Part shown: positions 11,006-24,003 of the stretch, in pieces | How positions within the stretch are numbered: the stretch's first letter is position 1 | How the letters are laid out: each line of letters opens with the position of its first letter | NCBI GenBank assembly: GCA_034387635.1 | Contig: JAOANU010000011.1 | Coordinates: 218,501-282,500, forward strand | Reading direction: 5' to 3' | DNA: 64,000 nt | Source of the DNA: Rhodosporidiobolus odoratus | Lineage: Eukaryota > Basidiomycota > Microbotryomycetes > Sporidiobolales > Sporidiobolaceae | The notes under the pieces: generated by a model | What the model saw: only the letters and a program-made list of their open reading frames with translations | What the model was told of the DNA's origin: nothing | Databases searched by the model: none | Translations under genes and position numbers: made by a program

Positions 11006-12548
11006 ATGCAAGCTGACAACGCTAGCATCAAGCGGGAGAGTGGCGACCTTGAAGGCGGGGTGCGTGCAGTTTGCCTGGCTTCCTTCACCCACTTTACCCA
11101 CCTCGTCAAGCTACTCGTGAGAACGACGAGGACTAACCGCGCGTACTTGTACTCTCCAGGTCGTCGACGTCTTGCCTCAAGAAGTGGGACCCCGCCAGGC
11201 TTCTCCGTTACCAAGTCCGCCTAGCTGGCAGCTAAAATGGGAGAAAAGACGTCCGACCTTGCTAGCGGAATGCCTCGCAGAAATGATCGGTTCGTCCTCT
11301 GCTCGTGCCACGAGAAGAAACTTGCTGACCTTCCGTGATGTTGTAGGCGCCTTCTTCTACGTGTATTCTCGAGTTCGTGCTTCTGCCGCCTTCCTCGTCA
11401 CCTCTGCAGCGAGGATGGAAGGGTATGGGAGTCTGCTTACTATCGCGCTCGCTTATGCCTTTGGTATCGCCTGTAAGCTTCTGCCTCCGACTAGCCCGTA
11501 CGAAGTTACCACTCATCCCGGTTGCCTTGCAGTTGCCATTATCATTGCCGCTCCAACCTCGGGTGGTCACCTCTCCCCTTCATTCAGTACGTGGCGTCTA
11601 TCCCCGTTTGTCCCATGCTTCGAGGCTGATCCCTTCCCTGCAGCGATCGCCTTCACCCTATTCAAGGGCTTCCCGCTCCGCAAGATCCCTTTCTTCATCG
11701 CTTCGCACCTCCTCGGCGGCTTTTTCGCTTGCCTCTGCGTCTACGCTCAGTATCTGCAGCAGCTCGACGACATCTCTCACGCCCTCGCGCTGGCCGGCCA
11801 AAGTCGCCCTGTCATCTCAACGAATGGGGCCCTTCGGCTTTTCTTCCAGACTTTTTTTCCCACACTTCCTTCTCAAGCACCGCTGAACCGTTACAGCCCG
11901 CCGGAATCTTCGCCCTCTTCCCCCAACCTGGTCAGAACCTCGGTCACGTCTTCTTCAACGAGTTCATGGCCCATGTCTTCCTCTTAATTCTTGTTTTTTC
12001 CGTCCTCGTCCTCACGAACGCCTTCGTCTCCTTCACGACCATCCCGTTCGTGATCGCTTCCGGTTACTCTGTCCATCATCGCTGGCTTTGCGGTGGATAG
12101 CGTCAGCTTGAACGTGGCGAGGGATGTGGGACAGAGGTTACGCTTGCGGTGTGATCCATGGCGCAAAGGTACGTCGTACTCTCCATCCCCTGGTCTACTG
12201 GGCGTTGTCTGTCTTTCTCCCGTGAAGTCCGACAGTGCTTCACGACCAGCAGCGGCTACACCGCTCTAGCAGCACTGACGACGTTCCCCGCTACAGTTGG
12301 TCTTTCGCCTCCTTCCCCCTGGATCCCGATTAGTTGATGCCTTCTCCTTGTTGCAGCTCTTCGGCGCTCTCATCCATGCACGCTTCCTCAGCGACAACAA
12401 CCGCATGATCATCAGATATCCGAGGCAGCTGCACGAGCAGATCTCGGCCATCAACGAGCAGAGAGGGTTCAGCACACCTGGTCGGCCGATCTCGAGTCTG
12501 GGCGTCCGCGAGAGTATTCGCCAAGATTCGTCAGGAGAGAAGGCCTGA
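11006..12548 (+). CDS. Aquaporin / aquaglyceroporin-like MIP protein, probable frame break
   Basis: Membrane channel of the MIP family for water, glycerol or small solutes. The start is MQADNASIKRESG at 11006, with a donor after 11059. Later exons give LLAECLAEMIGAFFYVYS, GYGSLLTIALAYAFGIAF, AIIIAAPTSGGHLSPSFTIA, a helix IPFFIASHLLGGFFACL, PAGIFALFPQ with FFNEFMAHVFLLILV, SVSLNVARDVGQR, and TALAALTTFPAT spliced to LFGALIHARFLSDN. The first NPA box reads SPS and the second NVA, both non-standard. Between 11810 and 11897 an 86-nt intron with a weak GTCATC donor restores frame. At about 12062 a one-base excess in CCGGTTACT shifts PFVIAS out of the frame of LSIIAGFAVDSVS, and no intron explains this. 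It is either an assembly error or a pseudogene. Confidence 0.7.
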
Positions 12549-12792
12549 GGTGGATCGTGGACAGGGGAAAGGCGGGATGGAGGCGGTACCTTTCTTCAGG
12601 ATCTGGTGGAGGTATCTCGGTACATTGTATAGCAGTCCGGCCGAATACCTGTACTCTCTGCGATGTGCCCGTCTCGGTCGACCCGCGCAATACCCAGCGA
12701 GGCAAGGGCGCCGCAAACGTGAACGGCAACAACTCGTACTAATTCCGGCTTCGCTGTCATACAACGACCTTTTACTCCTCCCTCCCCCTTAT

Positions 12793-14104
12793 TCAAAGCT
12801 CCCCGATCTTCTGCATGTGGTCAATCGTCTCGGCGATACTCTCCGTGATCGACTCCAGCTTCTCCACCTTCCACCCCCACTCATGCAACAACTCGCTCTT
12901 ACTCCTACTCTGCGTGCCCGTCTCAGTAGACGGGTACTCTTCGGCATTGATCTGAGGCTCAGCGTCCTTCGAGATGAGATTGCGTTTCTTGAGTTCGGCG
13001 TCGACAATGTCGTACACTTGTTGCCAGGCGTGTTCACCAGTTTCGGCGATGACGTAGAGGGGAGGGGTCGAGGTGGTGGATTCGAGGTGGGCGAGAAGAG
13101 TGAGGTAGGCAGTGACGAGGTTCTGCGCAGTGGAACGAGAAGAGGGTGGGGTCAGTCAGCAGGGTTGCTAGAGACGCGCGCACGGGGAAAAGGATGAAAG
13201 GCGGGATTCACCTTAATGTGAATGTTGTTCCACAGCAGCTGAGGGCGGTAGAGCTGGAGCGCATTGTGCTTGATCGCGTCGTGGATGTACAGAGGGATTT
13301 GGATCGAACGGCGATTGAAAGGGCTGCAGAAAAGGCAAGGTCAGCCAGGAGAAAAGCGGGTGAAAAAAGGTTCCGGAACTCACCCAGTTCCGATACCGTA
13401 GATGCACGGAGGGAGGATCTGTACAAGATACATATCTCTATCTCAGCATAGGTGGCGCAGATGGGGCGCGCGGTGCGAAGCAGCGTACGATGGACACTTT
13501 AGCATTCAGCTTGCCACTCTCCACCGCACGCTTGATGGTCAAGTCCATCTCACGGTGGGGCGCGTTGTCCGGAATCTTCTCGTCGAACAGGTTCTGACTC
13601 TTGTCGGCAAAGACGAGCTCCTTGGGGTGGGTTGGGACGGTGAGAACGCCAGCTGCGAAAGAAAGGATGCGAGGGAAAAAGGGCGGCGTCAGTACATTGT
13701 CTCTCTCAGGGTAAGCCTTAGCACAAAGACTGCTGCCACAATCGGAACCAAAAGGCGGGTGAGAGGGAGAGGAACGTAAACGCACTGCCCGAGGTGTGAA
13801 TGTAAATCGCCGGCGCCTTGTCCTTCGACCTCTTCTCCAACCCCTTCACGATAGACTCGACCGACGGCTTGTCGTCAGCCGTCGCGACATGCAGGATGAT
13901 ATCTGCCATCTCCGCCTCCTTCTGCAGCAGCGCATCATCATGAAGAGTTCCCATGACGGGCCTCACTCCGAGTGAGTTGAGCTTGTCGGCCTTCTTGTCG
14001 TCCCTGCATAGGGCGGCGATTTCGTACTTGTTCTCGTCGAGAAGACCTTGGAGGACGGATCCGCCGATAAAACCGGTGCCGAGGATGAAGACGGTTTTGC
14101 CCAT
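12793..14104 (-). CDS. Rossmann-fold NAD(P)-binding protein, paralogue A, 5 exons
   Basis: The N-terminus is MGKTVFILGTGFIGGSVLQG, a clear dinucleotide-binding motif (GxGxxGG), followed by IAALCRDDKKADKL and ILHVATADDKPSVESI. This resembles NAD(P)-dependent epimerase/NmrA-type extended SDRs. Later exons give HPKELVFADKSQNLFD, LTIKRAVESGKLNAK, CIYGIGTG, PFNRRSIQIPLYIHD and a C-terminus ending HMQKIGEL. The protein is about 319 residues, like its paralogue at 41213-42532. All four intron positions match (after HTSG, SI, GTG and HIK). The enzymatic substrate is unknown. The YGIGTGPFNRRS segment resembles the active-site loop of SDR proteins, but I do not see a convincing YxxxK. It converges on the aquaporin-like gene. 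Confidence 0.85.
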
Positions 14105-14805
14105 GTTGTGAGTGACTGATTGAGGAGTTTGGAGTGTTTGAGGCGAGTATTGTGTGTGTATGCGTATGGTCACTGGCTAGCTGCTTCAGGCGTATGTACC
14201 GAATATGGAGCACGACGTGAGGCGATGGTGAGAAACGATGAGGTCGAGGGTCGGTCCGGCTCGACAGAAGGCGGAATGCGTCGAACTTTCCGCCGGGTCA
14301 CCCGGTCGTTCAACGTTCAACAAGCCGAAGCCGCGGTCGCCACAGCCGCCGGAGCATCATGCCGTACAAAGAACCGCTCTCTTCCCTCGAGCTTTCCACC
14401 GCTTACGCTGGCCGTCGTTCCCACCGGATTCCTCCGCAGCGCGTCTGAAGCTACGCAGAAATCTCTCAAAATGGGGCCCCCTGACTCGGGGGTCAGCGCG
14501 GGACGAAACCCACTTGTTCGTCTGACGTTACAAAGTGAGAAAAGGCGGCGAGGTAAAAAGAAAACAAGCTGGTGTGGGTGTCTACAGCGAGCGAGACCGG
14601 CTCGCATCGTGTAGATAGAGGAGAGTGAGGCAGGGAAGGCGGAAGAACGAGAGAATGGGCAAGGAAGTGAGCCCGAAGGCGAAGCGGTCTGCTAGAGGCG
14701 GAAGCAACGGGTGAGTGTGATCAGTATGCATGTCTGTGCGGACGAGAGCCGCACCGCGGATCGCTGCGGAGTTACGACTCAGACGTACCGCCGTACTATA
14801 GTAGC
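14105..14805. other. Intergenic region, paralogue A promoter / NADPH oxidase 3' end
   Basis: About 700 bp between two minus-strand genes, holding the promoter of paralogue A and the 3' UTR of the oxidase. The 95- and 96-codon frames around 14240-14600 lie opposite each other and have no family signature. No gene is called. Confidence 0.45.
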
Positions 14806-17782
14806 TCAGAAGTGCTCTTTGACAAAGTGAAACTCGACGCTCTCGTTCGACGCTTTCTTGCACTTCTCTTTGAGTGACTTAGCGAGAGGATTGGGGCCGC
14901 AGTAGAAGACTGCGATGCAAAACAGACCCATTCACAAGGAAAAGGGAAGGCGAAAGTCAGGATCAAAGCGAGGGGGATGGAGGGCGGGAAAAGAAAAAGA
15001 AGGAAAGAAAGGATAGGGTAGGGCAGACGCACCTCCAACGGTAGTCTTCAGACTACTCTCCCGCCCCGCCAGATACCCACCCGACTCGATCCCCTCCCTC
15101 GCAGCCCTGAACAGCGCCTCGAAATCAGGGCGTCCGAATTGAGTGCGAGCGCTCAAGCGAGTGATCGGGTCGACGGACATGCTGCTGTCGGTAGCGGAAG
15201 CGGTCGAATGGATGGAGATGTTGGCGAGCATGGCGGGGGTGACTTGAGCGGTGAGGTATAGGGAAAGGGTGAGGAAGTTGGGGTCGGTTTGAGCCTGTAA
15301 GTCGGGACGAGCGAAAGAGGGCGCAGTGCACGTGTTGAGCAAGGTCAGCCTCCTTGCGTCGTCTTCTAGCGGAGGAACGAGCATACCTCCTCCAAGCCTC
15401 TGAGCAAAGCGTTAAACCACCCCATACTCCCCGTGTCCTTCGCAATCCAGATGAAGTGCACGCGACGAAGGGCACCAAGACGATTTTGCTGCTGCTTGTA
15501 CCTGTACTCCCTCAATAATTAGCATACAGCACTTCCCCTCGAGCTTGCTGAACTTGAGGAATAGCAAGCGCAAAGCGAGAGAAGGGCGACGAACCAGATG
15601 TTCTTCAGAATAGAAGCGAAAGGCGTAACCCCGATCCCCGCGCCGATGAGGATGGCGACTAGCAGTCACCGAACGGTCAGCACACTCTGCCCTTGAGAAA
15701 ATGTCGAGGAATAGAAACTACCCACCTTCCGCCTTGAACACATCTTCCGCCGGCGCTCCAAACGGCCCATCCACCTTGATACTCGGCAAGTTCCCTCCTG
15801 CCGCCAGTGCCGAAGTCGTCACATCGTAGAACTCGCCCGACGTGTGGTCCTCCTCAGACTTGCTATTGAAGTCGAGGCTGATGTCGTCGCGACCGCCGGC
15901 TAGACAGGCTTTTTCCTGCGCGGCAGAGGGATACTTGCCTGAGGCGCTGGAGGTAAGCTCGGCGGCGAGAAGTGCGGTGCATGCGAGGCGGTTGCCGAGA
16001 GCTCTGATGCGGGAAAAGGGAGGCGAAGCAGTCTCGTCAGGACGGATTTTAGGACTGATTGGCGCGAAAATTAGGAAACGCACACGGTCCAGTCTCCAAC
16101 TTGACGGATATGTACACTGATGTAGGGATCGTCAGGTGCACTCGAGATGGTGAACGGATGCCACTGGAACGGCGAGACCTGAGGAACGTTGAGGAAGAGC
16201 CATTGACCGGCTTTGTACTTGAACGACGGCTTGAGGAAGCGGAGCTCCATCGTCCCTGAAGGATGCATGAGGACGGAGATCAGGCGAGTTTGGCGGCGAG
16301 AGCGAACCTGCGAGAGCCTGAGCATCAGCGAATTGCCGCGAGAAGAAGGAGGGGTGAGGCACACCTCGCGAATAAAGCGCTCGAGGAAGTAGGCGATTCC
16401 TCCCCAGATCGCCCATACCCAGCTGACCAAAAGTAGTATCAGCGACGACGAGCTAGAGGCTATGGACGACGGAAAGCGCCGCACCTGTAGTAACCGAGAC
16501 AGCGAACGGGATGATCGGGCAAGGCTCCTCGAACGAAGCAGCCGACTGCACAGCACGCACATACGGTGTTCAGAGTGGATCGTGAAGTGGTATCCGACAG
16601 TGAAGCGGCGTACCAGCGTGGATGTAAAAGCAGAGGAGGAAAAGGATTGCCTGTTTGCTCGCCGGTAAAGTCAGCTTCGTCGCTTCCTTCGTGGAGCATC
16701 AGGACGCTAAGGGGAGACTTACCAGATGATGGCAGTACCAAAATGCCTCGAAGCACTGCTTCCTAATCTCATGGTGGGCCAAAGTGTAGATGAGAAGCCT
16801 ACTGGGAATAGCTGGTCAGCTGGAATAGTCAGAAGAGAGGACACGAGAAAATCGTGCATCGAGAGCAGCATGATGTGACCGGTGAGCCCGCCCGGCTGGG
16901 TGTACATGATCGCCCAAGCCGTTTCTTTGCGGATTTGAGTGCGCTCGACGTTGATCATGTTCACGTCTTCAGAGGCGGGATGATGGACGTCGGAGTACAT
17001 GTTGACAACGGAAGGGCGGTAGCCGAGCGGTAGAGGGTGGTATGAACAAGAGGAAGGACAGGAAACGGGTAAAATCCGAATTGAGAAGGTCAGCCGTTCT
17101 CGCTCGACCTCGGAGCGAGGAAAAACCCGCTGACAGTGCGCCGTAGTATGCACGATAGTCCAGAAAAGGATCGAATAGGCGAACTGGCGATGGAACCACA
17201 GGTTCTCATCGAGCGGAACGAGCCAGGTCAGGGCGGGGCGAAGGGCGCGGATGATGTTACGAAGAACTACAGCGGTTAAGCGTCAGCAAGTGTTTTGACT
17301 TGGGGCTGGCAAGTCGAGGCGCACCCGGCAGGACGATAAACAGTCCGTCAACGCCGAGGCACAGCCCCGCAGCTCGCGAAGACCAGACGGAGTACTTGAG
17401 GGTATTGAGGCCTGCGAGGCGTTGGTCGGATTCCCTGGGCGCCGCACGCGGTCGACATGACAACATGGGCGGAGAGAGGGAGACAAGCGTACTGCTTCCA
17501 CCATCCGTAAGCACCAACGAGGATATGACCAAGGTAGAAGCTGCATTGAGGTGAAGGAAAAAGGTTCAGTCAGCTCGCGGACGATCACTGTCGCTTAGAG
17601 CCAGCTCGGTACCGACAGACAGTCAGCGTGCACTTAGCCACAGTAGCCCGTCCGCTGTCCGCCTGCTCGCTTCTTATTCCTCTCCTTCGCAACGAGAGCA
17701 AGCAGCGAGAAAAGACGTACAAGATGTTCCAGAGCAACCTCCGACCCGTCAGCTCGTACTTGACACGCTTGAGTATGCCCAT
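14806..17782 (-). CDS. NADPH oxidase (gp91phox/NoxA type), many exons
   Basis: Membrane flavocytochrome that passes electrons from cytosolic NADPH across a membrane to O2, making superoxide. The start MGILKRVKYELTGRRLLWNI joins FFYLGHILVGAYGWWKQ. The heme-binding helices follow: LWFHRQFAYSILFWTIVH with TTAHYVNMINVER, then YTLAHHEIRKQCFEAFWYCHHL. GCFVRGALPDHPVRCLGYYSW is a Nox hallmark. The FAD region is KAGQWLFLNVPQVSPFQWHPFT (HPFT), and NADPH binding is IKVDGPFGAP with an ILIGAGIGVTPFASI segment. It ends VFYCGPNPLAKSLKE and then VEFHFVKEHF. The end is at 14806 (TGA). No EF hands are seen, so it is NoxA/NoxB-like and not NoxC. Fungal Nox enzymes act in hyphal and sexual differentiation, which fits a dimorphic basidiomycete. 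The exact subtype is not settled. Confidence 0.92.
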
Positions 17783-18213
17783 GTCTTTGTGCAGTGGGCA
17801 GAACGAGGGGATGAACAGCGGTGAAAGTGGCTGGCCAGGGGAAAGGGAACGAAGCGCAGGAAGACCGTCGAGGCAGCAGGAATGGGGTTAGGCGGATAGC
17901 GTGTGGTATAGGACTGCTGTCCAAGCCAGCTGGAAAGCTTCGGACGTGGTGCACGGAAGACGAGGAAGAGCTGGAAGACGGGAATTCAGCCATGGACGGG
18001 AGCTGCACGACGAGGTCAACAGGAGGCAAGCGATTTGGAGACGAGCAATCGCTGCACTTCCTCAGCACCGATCGAGGGGACTCGTGCAGTTCGAAATAGT
18101 CAGACCCTTTCGCACATCGCGAGCTGCAGCAAAGGTCGAGGCGGAAATGCATAGGCAAAAAAAAAGACTAATTCATGTCAACAAAACAAGCGGACAAAGG
18201 GAGAACAAGGACG
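17783..18213. other. Intergenic region, NADPH oxidase promoter / polyubiquitin 3' end
   Basis: This 431-bp stretch should hold the oxidase promoter and the polyubiquitin 3' UTR. An A-rich tract (18157-18170) just past the ubiquitin stop is the only compositional feature. No gene is seen. Confidence 0.45.
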
Positions 18214-20089
<1,876 letters not shown>

Positions 20090-21187
20090 ATGATGTTACT
20101 CCGCGTCATCGGCATGCTTGTCGTCAGCCTCGTCGTTGCCCGTCCGTTCTTTCATATACAGCCAGCTCAACTCGCACGTCGTCAATCGCCCGCCGAGCTC
20201 TGCAATGCCTCCGACATCCAGCCGCCCAACAACGCTATAGGTCTCCCGGACGTCAATGGGAGGCAGATAGTAGCGGTAGCGCTCGGCAGGGGGACTCAGG
20301 TGCGCGCGCGTGCTGTCCTTCGTCGGTATTGCCGTTCGCCGAGGCAAGCGGACTACTGACTTCGTCCTTCTTACGATCCGCGCACACAGAACTACACCTG
20401 CACTTTCTCGCAGCAGGCCGAAAGTGGCGCGCTGGCGGTTCTGACCGACGTTACCTGCCTCGCCGCGTACCTTTCGCATATGAGCGGGAACGGGACGAAC
20501 AGCACCACCTCATCTCCAGTCTCGATCAGCAACAGCGCCACCACCAGCGCCACCTCTCCCTCCGCCTCTTCTACTGATGCAAGTACAGCGACGAGCACCG
20601 GCGGTGGCGGCAGTGACGCTTCTGACGCCGTCGCTTCCGCCTCGACGCCCGCCACCTTCCTCATTCCGCTCGACGATCCCTCACTCGCCGACCCCGATAC
20701 TCTCCCTGCAATCTCCGAGCTTTTCAGCTTGAACTTCTCCTCCCTTCCGGCCCTGGCTCTTTCTGTCCCCTTCCCTTTCAACGCCACGACCTTCCCTTTC
20801 CTCCCGAACTCATCCTATTTCGGCGAGCACTACTACGCACCATTCGGCGACATGGGCGAGATCCTGCCTCTCTTTAGCTTGCCGGGCTATGGGAACGTCA
20901 CGGCTAGGCAGGTGAACCGCTCTACCGAGGCCGGTGGAAGCGGCGGAAACGTAACTTGGGCAGCGTTTGAAGCCGTCGATGGTGGGGAAGTGGTATTCGC
21001 TTCGGTAGTCTAGAGGACGGATACCATCGGAGGAGGGATTAGCAAGCAGAATGTACGTTCTTTCCCTCTTCCCTAACGGCGCCTGACCGGCTGAACTGAG
21101 AAGGTCATCTCTGTGTCTTTGCAGTGCTCGAGCGAGGGCAACCAGACTGCGGTCGACTTCGCCGCCCTGTATTACTTCTTCGGCTAA
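20090..21187 (+). CDS. DUF3455-type secreted protein, copy 1, with in-frame TAG at 21011
   Basis: The N-terminal signal peptide is MMLLRVIGMLVVSLVVA. It is followed by IGLPDVNGRQIVAVALGRGTQ and, after an intron (about 20302-20388), by NYTCTF. This ALGxGxQNYTC junction is typical of the fungal DUF3455 family, whose function is unknown. The second exon has a Ser/Thr-rich insert, many N-glycosylation sites, and EHYYAPFGDMGEILPLF and NVTWAAFEAVDGG. After SVV comes TAG (21011-21013) exactly where the neighbouring copy has Tyr in WVYRTATQGGG. The frame continues RTDTIGGGISKQN, then after an intron CSSEGNQTAVDFAALYYFFG and a true stop at 21187. The downstream exon is conserved, so the stop is recent, read through, or an error. 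A 67-nt intron ending at this TAG (donor GTAACT near 20951) is an alternative. Confidence 0.75.
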
Positions 21188-21641
21188 GCACTTCGCGACT
21201 GTCTCTCTAGCCATTTCAGCTTAGTGCGAGGTTTCGGCGCCACGGTGTTTTCCGACCTTCCCAACCTGGTCTGCTCTCCCTTATTCCCTCTCCCGACTCG
21301 CTTGGTACTCTAAGCATCTCTGTGAAGGTAGTACACTGCTTTCTTCGCGTTGCAAATCGGGTGAGGCAGGTTGAGCGAAGCCAAGTCGGCTCGAGATAGT
21401 CTCGCGCGTTTCGCTCGCTGATGGTGCGGGTGAGGTGAAGCTGTTCTCAGTCTACACTCTGTGCTTGTACAGTGCCGCTCTTCCTACTGACCTCGCCGCA
21501 TGAAGGTCTCGACAGAAGGAAGAGCGAGACCTCAGACTGGCGGTTCAGTCACGAGACCCCTGTCCACCACCACCACCTGTCTCGCTGTTTTTCCTTCCTC
21601 CAATCCCCTCAATCTACTTCTCCCACACCTTACAGCCTGCT
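21188..21641. other. Intergenic region between the two DUF3455 genes
   Basis: About 450 bp holding the 3' UTR of copy 1 and the promoter of copy 2. No other gene is supported. Confidence 0.45.
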
Positions 21642-22626
21642 ATGTATTCGGTCCTGTATTCCTCTCTCCTCTTCTCTACCGCGCTCGCCCTACCTCTTCG
21701 CCCTCGCTGGGGTGTCTCTCCCTGTCCCTCGCTTCCTCCTTCGACAGAGGACTGCAGGGCTTCTGTTCTCTTCCCTGAGTTTCCTGAAGGGCACGGTGGG
21801 CTCTCCCTGCCAGAAGGCGTGAGGACAGTGGTCGTCGCGGTTGGGTTCGGCAATCAGGTACGACGAAGCTCGCTCTTCCTTGTGTACCTTCGCTCACTAT
21901 CCTCTCTTCGGGCACGCCACAGACTTACACCTGCTCTGCCGCCTCCGGTGCTCCAGTCAACACCGCAAATGCCGAACTTTTCGACGTCTCCTCGCAGCTC
22001 ATCGCTGCTCCCGACCCCGAAGTCGCCAAATACAAAATCGTCTCCTACGCCTATGTCTACCAGTCCGGTAACAATCCTACCTACAACATCTCTTCCGCCA
22101 ATTTTGTCGGCACACACTCTTTCGTTCCCTTCGTGAACACCACCTCGTCCTCTCCCTCCTCTTCTCCTTCTCCCACCTGCGGCTGCACCGGTTCGACCTC
22201 AACACCCACAGCACCCACTACCGTCCTCCTCCCCCACTTCGAGCTCACCCGCACCACCTGTCCAGGCGAAGGCGCCGGCCGCTTCACCGGTCAGCGCGTC
22301 GCTTCCATCCCTTCGCCACTCAGCCCGCCCGGGGCCCATGTAGCTTGGGTTTAGCTCAAGAGGGTGCAGGTCAACGGGACGGGATATTTGGGACTTGCGG
22401 ACTGGGTTTACAGGACGGCTACTCAGGGTGGAGGGCAGCAGAGGAACGTGAGTTGTTTTCCTTTTCTCTTCTTCCACCTTCTATCGTCTCAGCTTCTTTC
22501 CACCTACACCATCGACATGCGTGTGGCTCACGTCGGAGTACTGATGTGACCTCTTGTATGCAGTGCTCAGCCGTCGGTCAGGTCGACAATGTCTCCTACG
22601 CCGCCCTCTACTGGTTCCTCCGCTGA
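21642..22626 (+). CDS. DUF3455-type secreted protein, copy 2, with in-frame TAG at 22352
   Basis: Tandem paralogue of the preceding gene. The signal peptide is MYSVLYSSLLFSTALALPL. VRTVVVAVGFGNQ is spliced to TYTCSAASGAPV, matching the same family junction as in copy 1. Downstream are AELFDVSSQL, VGTHSFVPFVN with a Ser/Pro/Cys-rich insert, and LADWVYRTATQGGGQQRN. The last exon is CSAVGQVDNVSYAALYWFLR, with the stop at 22626. A TAG (22352-22354) interrupts HVAWV and LKRVQVNGTGYLG. The position fits a glutamine (CAG to TAG) and differs from that in copy 1. The frame after the TAG is clearly the conserved family C-terminus. Splicing over this TAG in frame has no good donor. Function is unknown; the family is secreted in fungi. 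Confidence 0.75.
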
Positions 22627-24003
22627 GCCTGCCTCAACTACCCGAGGGCTTCTCCTTCCACCCGTCTCTCCGAGTCTTTACCTCCCTTTACTCGTTTCCT
22701 CCGAGTCGGCACAAACGGCTTGTGAAGCCTTTTCTCTCCTCCGTATTCCATTTCCTTCGCTTTGCATTTACACCTCCAATTTTTGCTCATTCTCGTTCGT
22801 CGATTTATCATCCTCTATGTTTCGTCGTTCTCAGACTGCGTATAGACACGAGAGGGGTGACGTAGCTCACCACAAGATGGCCAGCTGAAGCCTTATGCGA
22901 CAGTGCGAAAGCGCGGCGATGGCGAGAAAAGCGAGAGGAAAGCGGACGAGTACCGCTCCTCGGGCTCGTCGTACCCACGGGGGGCGCCTCTGACCGAACA
23001 GAGTGTACACGCTCTGTTTACGACAAAGCAAAGTCAAATACAAGACAAGGCGACTTTACTGTTTGTCGGCTTCACCACACGCTGCTCACCCTGAGATACT
23101 TCTCCGGCTCAATTAATTGATCACCGTCCAGCAAGACACCTGCTATGACCCGCCACGACTCGAATAGACGTCTATGCGAGCTTGCTCGGGCGCCACCTTA
23201 GCCGGGAGGTGAGGAAGACAGGCGGCAACGATCTCGCCTAGGAAAAGCCGCTGGTAATACAGCAGCGGTCTTGTATCACTTATGACCACGCCGTGAAGGC
23301 CTCGGGTGCTTACAAGGGTCGAGTGCGACAGCGAGGAGGGCAATCAAAGGCGCTTTGTGAGGGGGGATCCGGCGTTCCCCTAGTCTCGTCCCCACACCAA
23401 GACTTTCCCCTAGCCTTTTGGTAGTTCTTTCTCGATTCTTTCTCGTCGTCGCCGACTATCGGCTCCTCTCTCTATCTTGTCCTTGTCTTGCTTCAATACC
23501 GCTTGTAGCCTCACTAGCGAATCCTACCGCAATTATAACCCGCATCGACTGTCCCTCAGCGTTTCCGCCAGCCAGTTCTCGCAGCCAGCAGCTCGAGCTC
23601 CGACACAGCCACTGCTGACACGCTTCAAGTTGTCGCTATGTCGGCTCTCTGCACGTCCCAGTGCCGCCCGCCCAGTACGGCCGTGCCACGCAACAGGTTT
23701 CACGACCTGTAGGATGCGATCCCGTTGCCCTTGACTGCTCGTCTTTGTGACCGCTGCTAACTTTTCTCCTCGTTTCGCCAAGTTGCCGTCGCGGGGCGTC
23801 TTTGGAGCCTTCGACCGACCTTCGACACTGGATACCGAGGCTTCTACAGCGCCAGAGAAGCTCACCCCGAGGCGACAGCGCCGCCAATCGAGGGCAGGAA
23901 CGGCGGTGCGCGGCATGTCCGCGGCGATCCTTGCTCCTTTCCTTGTCCCTAAATTCCTGCAGGCGTTCTCCTCTTCCGCTCCTTGCTCACACCGCAAGCC
24001 ACC
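22627..24003. other. Gene-free stretch with a short hairpin
   Basis: About 1.4 kb between two plus-strand genes. A perfect 7-bp inverted repeat (22997-23003 with 23012-23018, AACAGAG/CTCTGTT) brackets an 8-nt loop. The long minus-strand frame crossing 23533-24255 is opposite real coding exons and has no homology. No gene is supported. Confidence 0.45.

Noticed and set aside
12550..13197. 215-codon plus-strand frame
   Set aside because: Antisense to the last exon of Rossmann paralogue A, which has clear paralogue support.
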